Of a stretch of 64,000 nt of DNA, positions 11,701 to 26,700 are shown in pieces. The notes under the pieces are model-generated. The model saw only the letters and a list, made by a program, of their open reading frames with translations. It did not search any database and was not told the origin of the DNA. Both the position numbers and the translations under genes were made by a program. The DNA comes from Arion vulgaris (lineage: Eukaryota > Mollusca > Gastropoda > Stylommatophora > Arionidae): the NCBI GenBank assembly GCA_020796225.1, contig CM036765.1, forward strand, positions 5,428,805 through 5,492,804. The letters are read 5' to 3'. The stretch's first letter is position 1, and each line of letters begins with the position of its first letter.

Positions 11701-14700
11701 CAACGCCCCTCCCACATATATACATGCACTATTTTCTCTTTGACATAGAAAATTGATATATATTTCTGTAATCATGGTCAATTTTCAAATGATTATATGC
11801 ATGAAATAGACACTTCATGAAAAAATCAATCGTGTAAGACTGCATAAAATGAATTAAATTGCAGAATTCAAAATTTTAAATGATTATTCAATCGCAAAAT
11901 CACGAAAATGATTTATTTTAAAATATTTATTATTAATTACTTCTTTAAGGAGCCACCGACCCTTAATCGCCTGAACTCCCCACATTCTTTTGAACTACTG
12001 GCCCCCTGGAAGGCCAACGCCCACTGGGGGAGGGGGCGATACCGCCCACTTTGGGGAAACGCTGTGCTAAACCAACTTGGGAGACTATTTTAACTGTCTA
12101 CGGTAGAAAAATGTCGTCAGCACATCAGCTTTAAACTGCAGTTATTAGTTTTGAACAATTGTTTTTGTTTTTGTAACTAGGTTTTTTTTTTTACATGGAT
12201 GGGTAGTTAGCCACATCGCAAAACGCTCAACCTGGAGGACCAGGTCACTTTTAGTCGGACTTCTCTCCTTTGACCTGTCCGGCTTGGGTAAACCTGCATG
12301 GCATACCTCTCACTGTTATTGAGGTAGTAAAACACGACCCTGCTCCCACCACTAAAAGATAATGGCTCCATGAGGGTGTTTTCATGATTGGTTAATGATT
12401 ATTGATCACTAAGCTGACGTCATATTACTACTGGTAGACATATAAGCTCTTAGTTTATCCCCATTATATGTAGAAGGGAATGCTTGCTGATTGGTACAAG
12501 AGGAAAGGAAAGTCTTTTAGAAGTGGTGTCAGCCAGTGGTTACCGGAGCCCAAATTTGGGGTGTAAAGAATAGAACCATCGTTACCTGCCGCGCATGTCG
12601 TAAGAGGCGACTAAGGAGGTTTGGCTGAAATCGGATGCACGTGTCCTAAACGTGTAGAATTCTATGCGTTTAGGGGCCTACCAAACCAATGTGCAACGTA
12701 TACACGTTCTTGGCAAGATCAAACATATCACAAAGAGTGATTAAAATTGGTGTAAAGATGAACGCAAAGAAGAAGAAGAAGGAGAAGTAATGTCATACGA
12801 CACAGAGAAAGCAGCAAGAAGTCTACACTGCAGATTATCTTCATTTCACATAAGGAACAACTCCAGAATTGGACTTGAAATGTTTGAAATATATACATTC
12901 ATTAACGTCACATTATTGTTTATTAATTAACTGTCTGTGGGTTTGTCAAGACTCGCAAGGGAAGCAAAGAATAGTAACACTGCGACCTACAAGCAAGAGA
13001 CAACTGAGATAGGGGAAGGGGAAGCTACTCTAGTAAATAAAAAGCATTGTAGAAATCAGATGTGCTGGCCTACTTGTAGACGCATAACTGGCACAGCGTA
13101 CAATCGCTCTTAGGCTTAGATCATATACAAATCACAAAGAAGGGTTAGCAAGTGGTCGATATGGAGTGTTGGAAGAAGAAGATTTAATTTTTAACAAATT
13201 ATTGTTCTCAATACTATTACATATTGATTGATTGATTAATTGATAGGATCACCATCATTGCACTTCGGTGAGTTACCATGTGTGCTCCGATCTCTTTCTT
13301 ACACATGAAGATCTCAGCTGCAGAGCACGAACTACGTAGCACAGTGAGGGGCCTGATGTAATTTCGAAGATGATGGTGATATTTTGTAGGGATTTTATTG
13401 TTAAACCTGTCTAATGAATTATGCCCAGACAGTGGCTCTCCAGCCTGCTCTTCTCGATTTGAACTGCTAAGGGTACTTTTACGTACTCAAATTGAACACG
13501 GGACCTACGGATTATCGTCCGTCTTCGGTAGGACTACGAACTGGACCTCACCTACACTGAGATCAGGGATCTCTGGAAAAATATATCGATGGCTCCACGA
13601 GGGAGCGAATCGAATACTTTTGGGACGAGAGACAAGCACTTAACCTCTACGTCACAGAGACTTATAATATTTCATTGAAAAATGAAAATCGGGGCATATC
13701 CTTTACAAGACATCGCCATTAACCACAGGAAACGAGTTGTTGATTTTCTAGATATCACTTAATCTTCTTCTTCTTCACCGTTCAACTTCCAGCGGAGCAC
13801 AGGTCTTCAACAAACTTCTTCCAGCTCTTCCTCTCTTGTTATCCTTTCCAATTCTTTCCATGTTTTACCTATCCTTTTAATTTCAGTCTCTCCAGCTCTC
13901 TTCTCCAGGTCTGTCTAGGTCTTCCCCTACTCATCTTTCCATGCGGGTTCCAAAACAGTGCCTGTCAATGCTTCCAGTCGGTCTTCTCAATGTGTGTTCA
14001 ATCCATCGCCAGCATCTCTTCCTTAGCTCTTTCTCTACTGGCATCTGCTTAGTTCTTTCTCTGAGTTCCTCGTTTGTAATCGTATCAGTTCGTAAAACTG
14101 GCTGATGATACAAATTTAAAAAAAAAGAAAATTGAGGTATTTTGGACATATAAAAAATGCACGAAGGGCTGGAGAAGACCGACATGGAAGGAGGCATACC
14201 GGCAAAGAGAAGAAGAGAAATAACAGGAAGAAGATGCATTCAGGATGTAACTGATGGTTTGAACGTGACGGCTGGAGGGGCGGGACATCTGGCCTATGAG
14301 AGAGAGAAATTCCGAAGGACTGTTGGGATGGTAAAGTTCTGCTCAGGACAACCTATTTGATGATGATGGATCTTATCAAATGGTATGATAAGATTACTTA
14401 TCCCTTCAATGTTCATTAATTAACAGGTCAAAGTTCAAGTTCTGGACCTAAACGACAACTCACCAGTTAGCAACACAAATTATCTGAGTTTGCAAGTGGT
14501 TGAGAACCTGGCGGCTGGGTATCCACTCGGCAAGCTGACTTTTACAGACGCTGACGAAAAAGGGATAAACAGCGACTTTGATTTGTACATCTCACCTGCC
14601 ACTCCTCCTGCAACCACCTACTTCTCAGTCGATACATCAGGAGCTATTAACCTGATCAAGCCAATATCATACGAGGTTCTGTCTTCCGTCTGGTTTTATG

Positions 14701-17700
14701 TAGTTGCTAAGGACAGAGGGAAGCCATCGAGATCTTCAAGTGTAGAGGTGTATGTCAAAGTTATTGATGTTAATGAAACCAAACTGTACAATAGTAAGTA
14801 GCAAAATATATTTTTTTAGTTTTATCTAAACTTATCTTATCTTATATGCCATATCTTATTATTGCCCCATCTTACCTTATATTACTTGATCTTATCTTAT
14901 CTTACTTTCTTTGTCTTTATCTGACCTTATCTTATATTGCTTATCTTATTTGTACTAAAATTATTTAACTTATCTTACCTATCTTATATTGTCTTATCTT
15001 ATCTAATGTTAGACACTAATATCCACGTTTAACTTATCATACCATAGTTAACCTTATCTAATCTTATCTAATCCAACCTATCTTATATTATCCTATAATA
15101 TCTTATCATATATTATTTGATCTTATTTCATATATTATATACTTTATTTAATCTTATTTTACCTTATCATACCATGTCATATTCTATCTTATCTTATCAT
15201 CAATTCTTATCTTATCTTATATCTTATCTGATTTTATCTGATCATATCTTATCTTATATTGTATACATTATCTTATGTATATACCTATTCTTATCTTATC
15301 ATATATTACCTATCTTTTCATAGCTTATCCTACCTATCCTTTTCTTATCATATCATACCATATCTTATTTATCTATCTTCTTATCTTATCTTAACTTATC
15401 CTACCATATCTTATCTTATCGTGGTATACGGATGCTACAAATAAGAATGAGGAAATTAAAGTATTTTTAACATATAAAGAGACATGAAAGGCTGGAGAGG
15501 ACCTCCGTGAAAGAAGACATCTTGACAAAGAGGAGAAGAGGAAGACCACAAGATGGAATCAGAATATAACCGATGATTTGAGAATTACGACTGCAGAGGC
15601 GGAACATCTGACATATTAGAAATATAAATTCTGAAGGACTGCTAGAGTGACAACGTCCTGCTCAGGACAAGCTAGATGATGATGATGAAGAAGTGTGTAT
15701 GTACTTGTTATGTGTTTGTGTACTTCATGTTGTTCAACTCTTTTCTTTTTTTCTCTTTGAGTTTGTTCTTATCAACTAAGCCATCCAGATCACAAAGAGT
15801 GGTCAATTTGTTAGATCAGAACAAACGCAGACAAGAAGAAGAACATTCTCACTTTCTATACAGTACTGACGTACGCACAGCTATCTTAAATTACTGCTCT
15901 TAATATATTTCTCAGGGCAAAATTCATTTAAAAAAGATTAAAAATTAAATTCCTGCAAAAATATCTTCACCATCTTCAAAATTACATCAGGGACCCTCGC
16001 CGATGCTACGGAGGTCATGTACTGCAGCTGAGATCTTCCTGTGTAAGAAAGAGATCGGAGCACACATGGCTGCACATCAAGTGCAATGATGATGGTCCTA
16101 TAAATCAATCAAACAGTAAATAAATCAAATTACTGCTGGGAGGATCGTTAGTTCGCCACCGAAAGTCCGCTAAGGATTTTATATGCAAGTTGATAAGGCA
16201 GAAAGCTCAAGGAGAAAAGTGTTGCATTTAGTAAAACAACAAGTAGCATGACAATGGAGATACTGGTGGTGACTAAGCCACTACTCTTTCTTGAGTCACA
16301 GAACTACTCTCAGGTGTGCACATTATAAGTCATTCATTATGATCCGGAACCTGTAGGGTTATTTGGTAAGCAGACAATGAACTGAATTCTTGCAATTCAA
16401 CAATTGACTTCATTAAGGGGGTCAACAATTAACTTTAAGGGGGTCAACAATTAACATAATTACATTCAACTTTGTCAAGGGCATATAGGGTGCCTATTGC
16501 AATGAGGGAGCGGGCAGGCTGACTGATCGTGGAGTCAGAGAATAGAAAGTTTTGACATTCTGAACTCCCTCATGTAGTGTAGCCGCAAGGAGTACTTTCA
16601 TCAGTGGCGGCTCGTGATCATTTTTGTTGGTGGGGCCAGACTCAAATTTTCGGGGTAAATCACGGTTTGGGTTAGGTTATATTTTAATTTATTAACTAAT
16701 AAATACACGTTACACATTATTTTTGGTGGGGCCGGCCCACTGGCCCTTAATGACGAGCCGCCACTGACTTTCATCTAAAACAATCCACTTCAAAAGCTGA
16801 TTGCAGGAACGGGGATTGAAGATTGCATTGGCTAGAAAAGAGTACCACACTAGGAATATAAACAACTCATCCATCAACATTGTACCGGTACGGGTTTTTG
16901 ATAAGAGATCAGAACTTCTATGGACATGTCCGGAGTGCAATGAAGATATTTCAAAATGAAACTAACATTATGATAAAGATAATTTGCGCTCTTATTTGCT
17001 ATTAATTTTATGTTCTTTCTTTTTCTTTTGTCCTTCTCGGTTTTTTTACCGTTAGGCGTAGCAATTATTTTTCACAAAATGCACCATCTACTTTACAGAT
17101 TTCCAACCAGCTTCCTATATTTGCTGCGACTTCCCCGATGACTCTATAGAAGGAGACGTTGTGTGCTTATTGACACCTACAAAAGCTGGAATCAATCTAG
17201 CGTCAGGAGACATTGTCAGTTATACAATCGTTGGTATAGATAGCATTTTCACTGTTCATTCAAGGTATGCCTGACTGCGTCTTAGACAAGTTGTAGCTTA
17301 GAAAGAAAATTATATATTGCCTAGGTCAGCTTTTCCCAAACTGGGGTCAGTGTGCCACCGAGGGTTCACGAGGCACTCACAGGTGATCCTCAAACGCTTG
17401 AAGAAAAGTTATGATCTATGACAATTCATACAGAAAAATAAATTTAAAAAATCTGTATACAAACAGTGATAAACTAGTTACTTTGCGAAATCAAAGAACT
17501 GGGACCAGACCGGAGTCTAAATGTATGACAAGACAAAATGAAAGATGATTTAAAGTTTCCAGCTGTCTGAAAACATTGTTTACTGTTGCAAAACACATAT
17601 AATTCATTTCTGTCCTCTGTATATCTTGGACCGAGAAGAGAACAAATAGATCTACACAGAAAGAACACTAAATCAAAGAAAAAACTGGTTGATAATACAA

Positions 17701-20674
17701 TTAGGAATAAGAAAATGGAAGTATTAAGTACATATAGACACGTAGTACATATAGACACGTAGTACATATAGACACGTAGTACATATAGACACGTAGTACA
17801 TATAGACAAGTAGTACATATAGATACGTAGTACATATAGACACGTAGTACATATAGACACGTAGTACATATAGACAAGTAGTACATATAGATACGTAGTA
17901 CATATAGACACGTAGTACATATAGATACGTAGTACATATAGACACGTAGTACATATAGACACATAGTATTGGAGAAGACCATTATGAAAGGTGGCATCCC
18001 TGCAAAGTGGAGAAGAGGGATCAGGATGTAACTGATGGTTTGAGAATCACGGCTGCAGAGGAGGACAACTGTCCATTAGACGGACATTAAGGATGAAACT
18101 ACGACAGGCTCAGCAAACCGGTAGGGGATTTAATTGTTCACAAGCATCTGCTCTAATTATTTAGCAGGAACAAAGTAAAATTACAATCTGAAAATAAATG
18201 GAATCATCAAGACGAAGGGGCAGACCAAGAAAAAGATGGATTAATGGAGTTATATACATCTTAAAACTCCACATTTCAACAGCATATCAAGCGACCTAGC
18301 GTGTATTATCTCGGAAACCGATCGCAGTGAACCCTGTTACGCTAGCGGCAAAATAGCAGAGAAGGGCAAAAGAAGAAAGAGACTGGACATACGGTCCATG
18401 AGAAAGATAAATTACGAAGCACTGATCAGATGACAAAGTTCTGCTCAGGACAAGCTATGTGATGATGTTACTGATCAGATGACAAAGTTATACTCAGGAC
18501 AAGCTATGTGATGATGTTACTGAGAGTTTGTCAGGCGGATTAGCTTAAAACACAGAAAAATGGGGCGTATCCTGAGAGTTACTGCAACGGATTAGCGTAG
18601 TGCATAGGCGTTTCCCTATGGACTCGGAAACAAGAGAGTTATGGGTTCAATCCCACACTCAGCGCTCCACACGGGAGGAAAGTATTTGGCCTGCCTACCT
18701 CCTACACATTATGGCCTAGAAAGTTGAAGGGACATAACATCCTACCCTAAGCTCCACAAAGGCTAGCGGACTATAACTAAAATTTATTATTAATTTTTGC
18801 GCTTAGAAAGTTGTGGGCGCTGTAGCTTAAGCGGTAGTGAGCTCGATCACAACCCAAGCGTAAATGGTTCAAACTCCATGGCAGGCAATTTGGAATCAAA
18901 TTCGCTTCCGTCGGATTTTTACGAAAGGTAAAATAGACCTCTCCGTTCAGAAAGCAATGGCAAACTACTGAACGTATAAGTGGTGCCTAGAAAATTAACG
19001 CCTCCTTTACTGTGTTATGTCCTGTAAAGGATATACCACGATTTTCATTTTCATACTTAAGAGTTAGCTAGTAAGAACAACAATTCTCAAATTATGTATT
19101 CAGTTACTCAATGTACTTTTTTTGTGTGTTTTTCTTACTTTTAGTGACTATCTACAGGTCAAGAAATCTTCTTTTATCTCATCGGCAACGCGATATTTTC
19201 AATGGGTTATCATTACTGTGGATTCTGGACAAGTTAGGACATCTTACGCAGTGATGGTTCGTTTGGATACCTTCAATAGAAATGCGCATCTAATTTCAAT
19301 CAAAGTCAACACAGATGTGGGAGACTTGCAGTCCAAGCAGTAAGTGAGGTTGAATGTGTATGACGATATGAAGATTGTATTGTTGAATGTGGGACGATAT
19401 GAAGATTGTATTGTTGAATGTGTGACGATATGAAGATTGTATTGTTGAATGTGGGACGATATGAAGATTGTATTGTTGAATGTGTATGACAATATAAAGA
19501 TTGTATTGTTGAATGTGTATGACGATATGAAGATTGTGTAGATGAATGTGTATGACGATATGACGACATGGCGATACGCAACTGGTGCATCAATTTGCTC
19601 ATCTCCAGCACCTTCCGTGACTAGTCGGTCTGATGTTTCATATCCTGTTATTTCTCAGCCAGACGTTATCCACTTTATGAAATGGGGTCACTATGACGTA
19701 GAGGTTAGATGCTCGCCTCTAGTTCCAACGGTACTCGGCACGCTCCCTCGTGAAACCATCGGGATATTTTTACATAGATTCCTGATCTCAATGTAGGTGA
19801 GATCGAGTTCCTAGTCCTAGAGGAGACGGATGATAATGGATCCCGTGTTCACTCTCTCTCGATCCCCGCCTAGACCGATGAAACAAATTTTCTTATGAAT
19901 TGTACTGTTGTTTTATGGACTCGTCTCCGTACAGCTTCTCGCGAAGCTCTGTGTTATCGGGCCAGGTTTCGTTTCTCAGGCCTGCTAACAACTGGCAGTC
20001 TTGCAGTATGTGCTCTGCCGTCATGTCCGCCTTTCACAGTGGCACAGGCTAATTTGCCAATTTTAAATTTATTGAACATGTGAGTGAAGCCTGTATGGCC
20101 GGTACGGAGGCGGAATATTGCAACTTGTTCGTTACGGACAGACCATAGTACCCATCTCTGATGCCTTGTTGTGGCTGGTCTTTCGACCACTTTTCTTTGT
20201 ACTGCCAACCGATGGTTGTTTTGATCCCGTGTTCAGGTTCAGAACGAAAGAACCTTGCAGTTCAAAGTCGAGAGACCAGACAGGAAAGCAGTTGCTCGGG
20301 CAAATTAAACAGAAAGAGTTTTGCACAACAAAATGTATACAAAACGTTTTGTTCCATCTTCTTAATTACATTAGGGACTCTCGCCGGTGATACGGAGTGC
20401 GTGCACTGACGCTGAAATCTTTCTAGTGTAAGAAAACATCGGATCACATATGGTTAGTCACCGAAGTGCAATGATGATTGTCCTCTCAATCAATAAAGCA
20501 ATCAACCCCTTCATACCACCTGATGTTCATAATCTTGAGTGACGCCCTCTTTGACAGTTTGCCGAATGTAGTAACTGCACTAAGTAGTCGTGCGTTGATT
20601 TCTTCACCAAGATAATATATATATAAAGAGAGAGAGAGAGAGTTATTATTGAAAGTCTATGAATGCATATCTGC

Positions 20675-20736
<62 letters not shown>

Positions 20737-23700
20737 CTGACAATATATTTACAAATATTCCTGCATACTTGTCAGCCTGTATAACTGTATGCATATCTTT
20801 ATCGACATCCTGTAAACGTTCGAAAGGAAAGTGTCACCAAGACAGACCGCTGCTTATATAAGGCTGCCTGCAAGTTGTTTGTTCCTTTCGTGCCAAAGGC
20901 GCACATAGGGCAGCAAACACAGTCCGCGAGAAGCTGTACGGAGGAACGGAGTCCCTTAAAACCACGGTAAAATTCATGATAAGTTGGTTCATCAGTCTAG
21001 GTCGGGATCGCAGAGAGATCTCCATGATGCGGTTCGTTGCTAGCAGTTGGAGATCTTGTATGGTTTACATCCCAATAGTTTACTTTCTTGTTGGATGGTT
21101 CTTCGAAGAGTGGTCTTTGGTCTTCCACGTTTTCTTTTCCCAACTGGTGACCACATAAGACTTGTCGATTTAGTCTCTGTTCGACTGATTTAAGAACATG
21201 ACCTAAATATTTCCACCTTCGTTTCCTATAATATTTGATACGGGTTGTTGGTGTGTTCTATCTCTCACTGTGTTGTTAGAAACGAAATCACGAATGGCTA
21301 CAAGGCCGCAATGAATAACTTTTCTATCGGTCCCAACAAATGGGAAATACTAAATGATGATCGAGTGATAAGAAAAACAACATTGTGCAAAAGTGTAGAA
21401 TCTTTTGAAAAGAGACTTAGAGATGAGCTGAAAGGCAAGAGAGAGAGAAAAGTGAAAACTCAAAAGTTGTCACAGTTAAATACTTGCCAGTTGATCGTTT
21501 ATAAAGACGAAAAGGTCATATATATATATCCGCAGGAACAGCGGAAGAAATGGAGGCTTAGAAATACATGAATACGGGATTTGGAGGCAGAGATCAACAA
21601 TATGAAGAAGAGCTAGAGGGAACTGCAGGAGATGGCTAGAGATAGGAAGACTGGCGTGAGTTGGTTGAGGGCCTATGTCCCAATCCGGATTAAAAAGGCG
21701 TATTTTTTTTTTCCCGATCCAGAAGCACTTGAGCTTTTCAACTCTTTGGCTTGGTGCCATGGACATCGTAACCCTTCGGTTCGGTGCCACGAACACCGTG
21801 AATCTGGGGAACCTGTGGCTTTTCTGCCAGCCCGCGGAATTTAACTCGCACTCACAGAGGGCTAGTCACCCGCAGTCTAACGCGCTACGAACACGCTGGG
21901 CAGGCGGGCTAAAAAGGCGTATATAGATATATATCTCAACATCCTCCATTTTAACTACTGCCACTATTTGCCATGTTGTCGTTTAGCAGTTTCTTTTACA
22001 TCTGTCATTGTGTTTTGCATTAAACTTGTTTTGTACATGACAAAAATCATTTGATCGAGACGTTGATTTAAATAGTTAATGTACCTGTTCAATTTTTTTA
22101 AACTTCCTATTTTGATAATTCTTTGTTGAATTCACAGAGCAGATCTGCAAGCCAAGCTCCAGGTTCTATTTAAGCAGCCTCAACTTGTCACAATCTGGAC
22201 AATAAGGGATACGACTTCAGGCTTTAGGAGAAGAAAACTATTAGCTTCACAGTAAGGGATTCACACAAACATTCATCATCATCATTCCTCGTAGGGTCAA
22301 AGGCACATAAGACAGAGACCTATAAATGTCCACTCATTTTGGTTATGTGGTTTTCTTTCTATCTCAAACCTAGTCATTTGTATGATATCTGCTTTAAAAG
22401 TTCTCTCCCATATGTATCTAGTCATTTGTATGATATCTGCTTTAAAAGTTCTCTCCCATATGTATCTAGTCATTTGTATGATATCTGCTTTAAAAGTTCT
22501 CTCCCATATGTATCTAGTCATTTGTATGATATCTACTTTAAAAGTTCTCTCCCATATGTATCTAGTCATTTGCATGATATCTGCTTTAAAAGTTCTCTCC
22601 CATATGTATCTAGTCATTTGTATGATATCTGCTTTAAAAGTTCTCTCCCATATGTATCTAGTCATTTGCATGATATCTGCTTTAAAAGTTCTCTCCCATA
22701 TGTATCTAGTCATTTGTATGATATCTGCTTTAAAAGTTCTCTCCCATATGTATCTAGTCATTTGTATGATATCTGCTTTAAAAGTTCTCTCCCATATGTA
22801 TCTAGTCATTTGTATGATATCTGCTTTAAAGTTCTCTCCCATATGTATCTAGTCATTTGTATGATATCTACTTTAAAAGTTCTCTCCCATATGTATCTAG
22901 TCATTTGTATGATATCTGCTTTAAAAGTTCTCTCCCATATGTATCTAGTCATTTGTATGATATCTGCTTTAAAAGTTCTCTCCCATATGTATCTAGTCAT
23001 TTGTATGATATCTGCTTTAAAAGTTCTCTCCCATATGTATCTAGTCATTTGTATGATATCTGCTTTAAAAGTTCTCTCCCATATGTATCTAGTCATTTGT
23101 ATGATATCTGCTTTAAAAGTTCTCTCCCATATGTATCTAGTCATTTGTATGATATCTGCTTTAAAAGTTCTCTCCCATATGTATCTAGTCATTTGTATGA
23201 TATCTGCTTTAAAAGTTCTCTCCCATATGTATCTAGTCATTTGTATGATATCTGCTTTAAAAGTTCTCTCCCATATGTATCTAGTCATTTGTATGATATC
23301 TGCTTTAAAAGTTCTCTCCCATATGTATCTAGTCATTTGCATGATATCTGCTTTAAAAGTTCTCTCCCATATGTATCTAGTCATTTGTATGATATCTGCT
23401 TTAAAAGTTCTCTCCCATATGTATCTAGTCATTTGTATGATATCTGCTTTAAAAGTTCTCTCCCATATGTATCTAGTCATTTGTATGATATCTGCTTTAA
23501 AGTTCTCTCCCATATGTATCTAGTCATTTGTATGATATCTGCTTTAAAAGTTCTCTCCCATATGTATCTAGTCATTTGTATGATATCTGCTTTAAAGTTC
23601 TCTCCCATATGTATCTAGTCATTTGTATGATATCTGCTTTAAAAGTTCTCTCCCATATGTATCTAGTCATTTGCATGATATCTGCTTTAAAAGTTCTTCT

Positions 23701-26700
23701 CCATATGTATCTAGTCATTTGTATGATATCTGCTTTAAAAGTTCTCTCCCATATGTATCTAGTCATTTGTATGATATCTGCTTTAAAAGTTCTCTCCCAT
23801 ATGTATCTAGTCATTTGTATGATATCTGCTTTAAAAGTTCTCTCCCATATGTATCTAGTCATTTGTATGATATCTGCTTTAAAAGTTCTCTCCCATATGT
23901 ATCTAGTCATTTGTATGATATCTGCTTTAAAAGTTCTCTCCCATATGTATCTAGTCATTTGTATGATATCTGCTTTAAAAGTTCTCTCCCATATGTATCT
24001 AGTCATTTGTATGATATCTGCTTTAAAAGTTCTCTCCCATATGTATCTAGTCATTTGTATGATATCTGCTTTAAAAGTTCTCTCCCATATGTATCTAGTC
24101 ATTTGTATGATATCTGCTTTAAAAGTTCTCTCCCATATGTATCTAGTCATTTGTATGATATCTGCTTTAAAGTTCTCTCCCATATGTATCTAGTCATTTG
24201 TATGATATCTGCTTTAAAAGTTCTCTCCCATATGTATCTAGTCATTTGTATGATATCTGCTTTAAAAGTTCTCTCTCATATGTATCTAGTCATTTGTATG
24301 ATATCTGCTTTAAAAGTTCTCTCCCATATGTATCTAGTCATTTGTATGATATCTGCTTTAAAAGTTCTCTCCCATATGTATCTAGTCATTTGTATGATAT
24401 CTGCTTTAAAAGTTCTCTCCCATATGTATCTAGTCATTTGTATGATATCTGCTTTAAAAGTTCTCTCCCATATGTATCTAGTCATTTGTATGATATCTGC
24501 TTTAAAAGTTCTCTCCCATATGTATCTAGTCATTTGTATGATATCTGCTTTAAAAGTTCTCTCCCATATGTATCTAGTCATTTGTATGATATCTGCTTTA
24601 AAAGTTCTCTCCCATATGTATCTAGTCATTTGTATGATATCTGCTTTAAAAGTTCTCTCCCATATGTATCTAGTCATTTGTATGATATCTTCTTTAAAAG
24701 TTCTCTCCCATATGTATCTAGTCATTTGCATGATATCTGCTTTAAAGTTCTCTCCCATATGTATCTAGTCATTTGTATGATATCTGCTTTAAAAGTTCTC
24801 TCCTATATGTATCTAGTCATTTGTATGATATCTGCTTTAAAGTTCTCTCCCATATGTATCTAGTCATTTGTATGATATCTGCTTTAAAAGTTCTCTCCCA
24901 TATGTATCTAGTCATTTGTATGATATCTGCTTTAAAAGTTCTCTCCCATATGTATCTAGTCATTTGTATGATATCTGCTTTAAAAGTTCTCTCCCATATG
25001 TATCTAGTCATTTGTATGATATCTGCTTTAAAAGTTCTCTCCCATATGTATCTAGTCATTTGTATGATATCTGCTTTAAAAGTTCTCTCCCATATGTATC
25101 TAGTCATTTGTATGATATCTGCTTTAAAAGTTCTCTCCCATATGTATCTAGTCATTTGTATGATATCTGCTTTAAAAGTTCTCTCCCATATGTATCTAGT
25201 CATTTGCATGATATCTGCTTTAAAAGTTCTCTCCCATATGTATCTAGTCATTTGTATGATATCTGCTTTAAAAGTTCTCTCCCATATGTATCTAGTCATT
25301 TGTATGATATCTGCTTTAAAAGTTCTCTCCCATATGTATCTAGTCATTTGTATGATATCTGCTTTAAAAGTTCTCTCCCATATGTATCTAGTCATTTGTA
25401 TGATATCTGCTTTAAAGTTCTCTCCCATATGTATCTAGTCATTTGTATGATATCTGCTTTAAAGTTCTCTCCCATATGTATCTAGTCATTTGTATGATAT
25501 CTGCTTTAAAAGTTCTCTCCCATATGTATCTAGTCATTTGTATGATATCTGCTTTAAAAGTTCTCTCCCATATGTATCTAGTCATTTGTATGATATCTGC
25601 TTTAAAAGTTCTCTCCCATATGTATCTAGTCATTTGTATGATATCTGCTTTAAAAGTTCTCTCCCATATGTATCTAGTCATTTGCATGATATCTGCTTTA
25701 AAAGTTCTCTCCCATATGTATCTAGTCATTTGTATGATATCTGCTTTAAAAGTTCTCTCCCATATGTATCTAGTCATTTGCATGATATCTGCTTTAAAAG
25801 TTCTCTCCCATATGTATCTAGTCATTTGTATGATATCTGCTTTAAAAGTTCTCTCCCATATGTATCTAGTATTTGTATGATATCTGCTTTAAAAGTTCTC
25901 TCCCATATGTATCTAGTCATTTGTATGATATCTGCTTTAAAAGTTCTCTCCCATATGTATCTAGTCATTTGTATGATATCTGCTTTAAAAGTTCTCTCCC
26001 ATATGTATCTAGTCATTTGTATGATATCTGCTTTAAAAGTTCTCTCCCATATGTATCTAGTCATTTGTATGATATCTGCTTTAAAAGTTCTCTCCCATAT
26101 GTATCTAGTCATTTGTATGATATCTGCTTTAAAAGTTCTCTCCCATATGTATCTAGTCATTTGTATGATATCTACTTTAAAAGTTCTCTCCCATATGTAT
26201 CTAGTCATTTGTATGATATCTGCTTTAAAGTTCTCTCCCATATGTATCTAGTCATTTGTATGATATCTGCTTTAAAAGTTCTCTCCCATATGTATCTAGT
26301 CATTTGCATGATATCTGCTTTAAAGTTCTCTCCCATATGTATCTAGTCATTTGTATGATATCTGCTTTAAAGTTCTCTCCCATATGTATCTAGTCATTTG
26401 TATGATATCTGTTTTAAAAAGTTCTCTCCCATATGTATCTAGTCATTTGTATGATATCTGCTTTAAAAGTTCTCTCCCATATGTATCTAGTCATTTGTAT
26501 GATATCTGCTTTAAAAGTTCTCTCCCATATGTATCTAGTCATTTGTATGATATCTGCTTTAAAAGTTCTCTCCCATATGTATCTAGTCATTTGCATGATA
26601 TCTGCTTTAAAAGTTCTCTCCCATATGTATCTAGTCATTTGTATGATATCTGCTTTAAAAGTTCTCTCCCATATGTATCTAGTCATTTGCATGATATCTG

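Noticed and set aside
14822..15444. Hydrophobic leucine/tyrosine-rich membrane proteins
   Set aside because: Low-complexity readings of the cttat repeat.
17474..17997. YMYYVSICTTCLYVL-type repeat proteins
   Set aside because: Minus-strand reading of the 17-bp array; adjacent sequence is LINE-T3.
18596..18670. tRNA gene
   Set aside because: Box A/B-like motifs without a closing acceptor stem; read as a SINE head.
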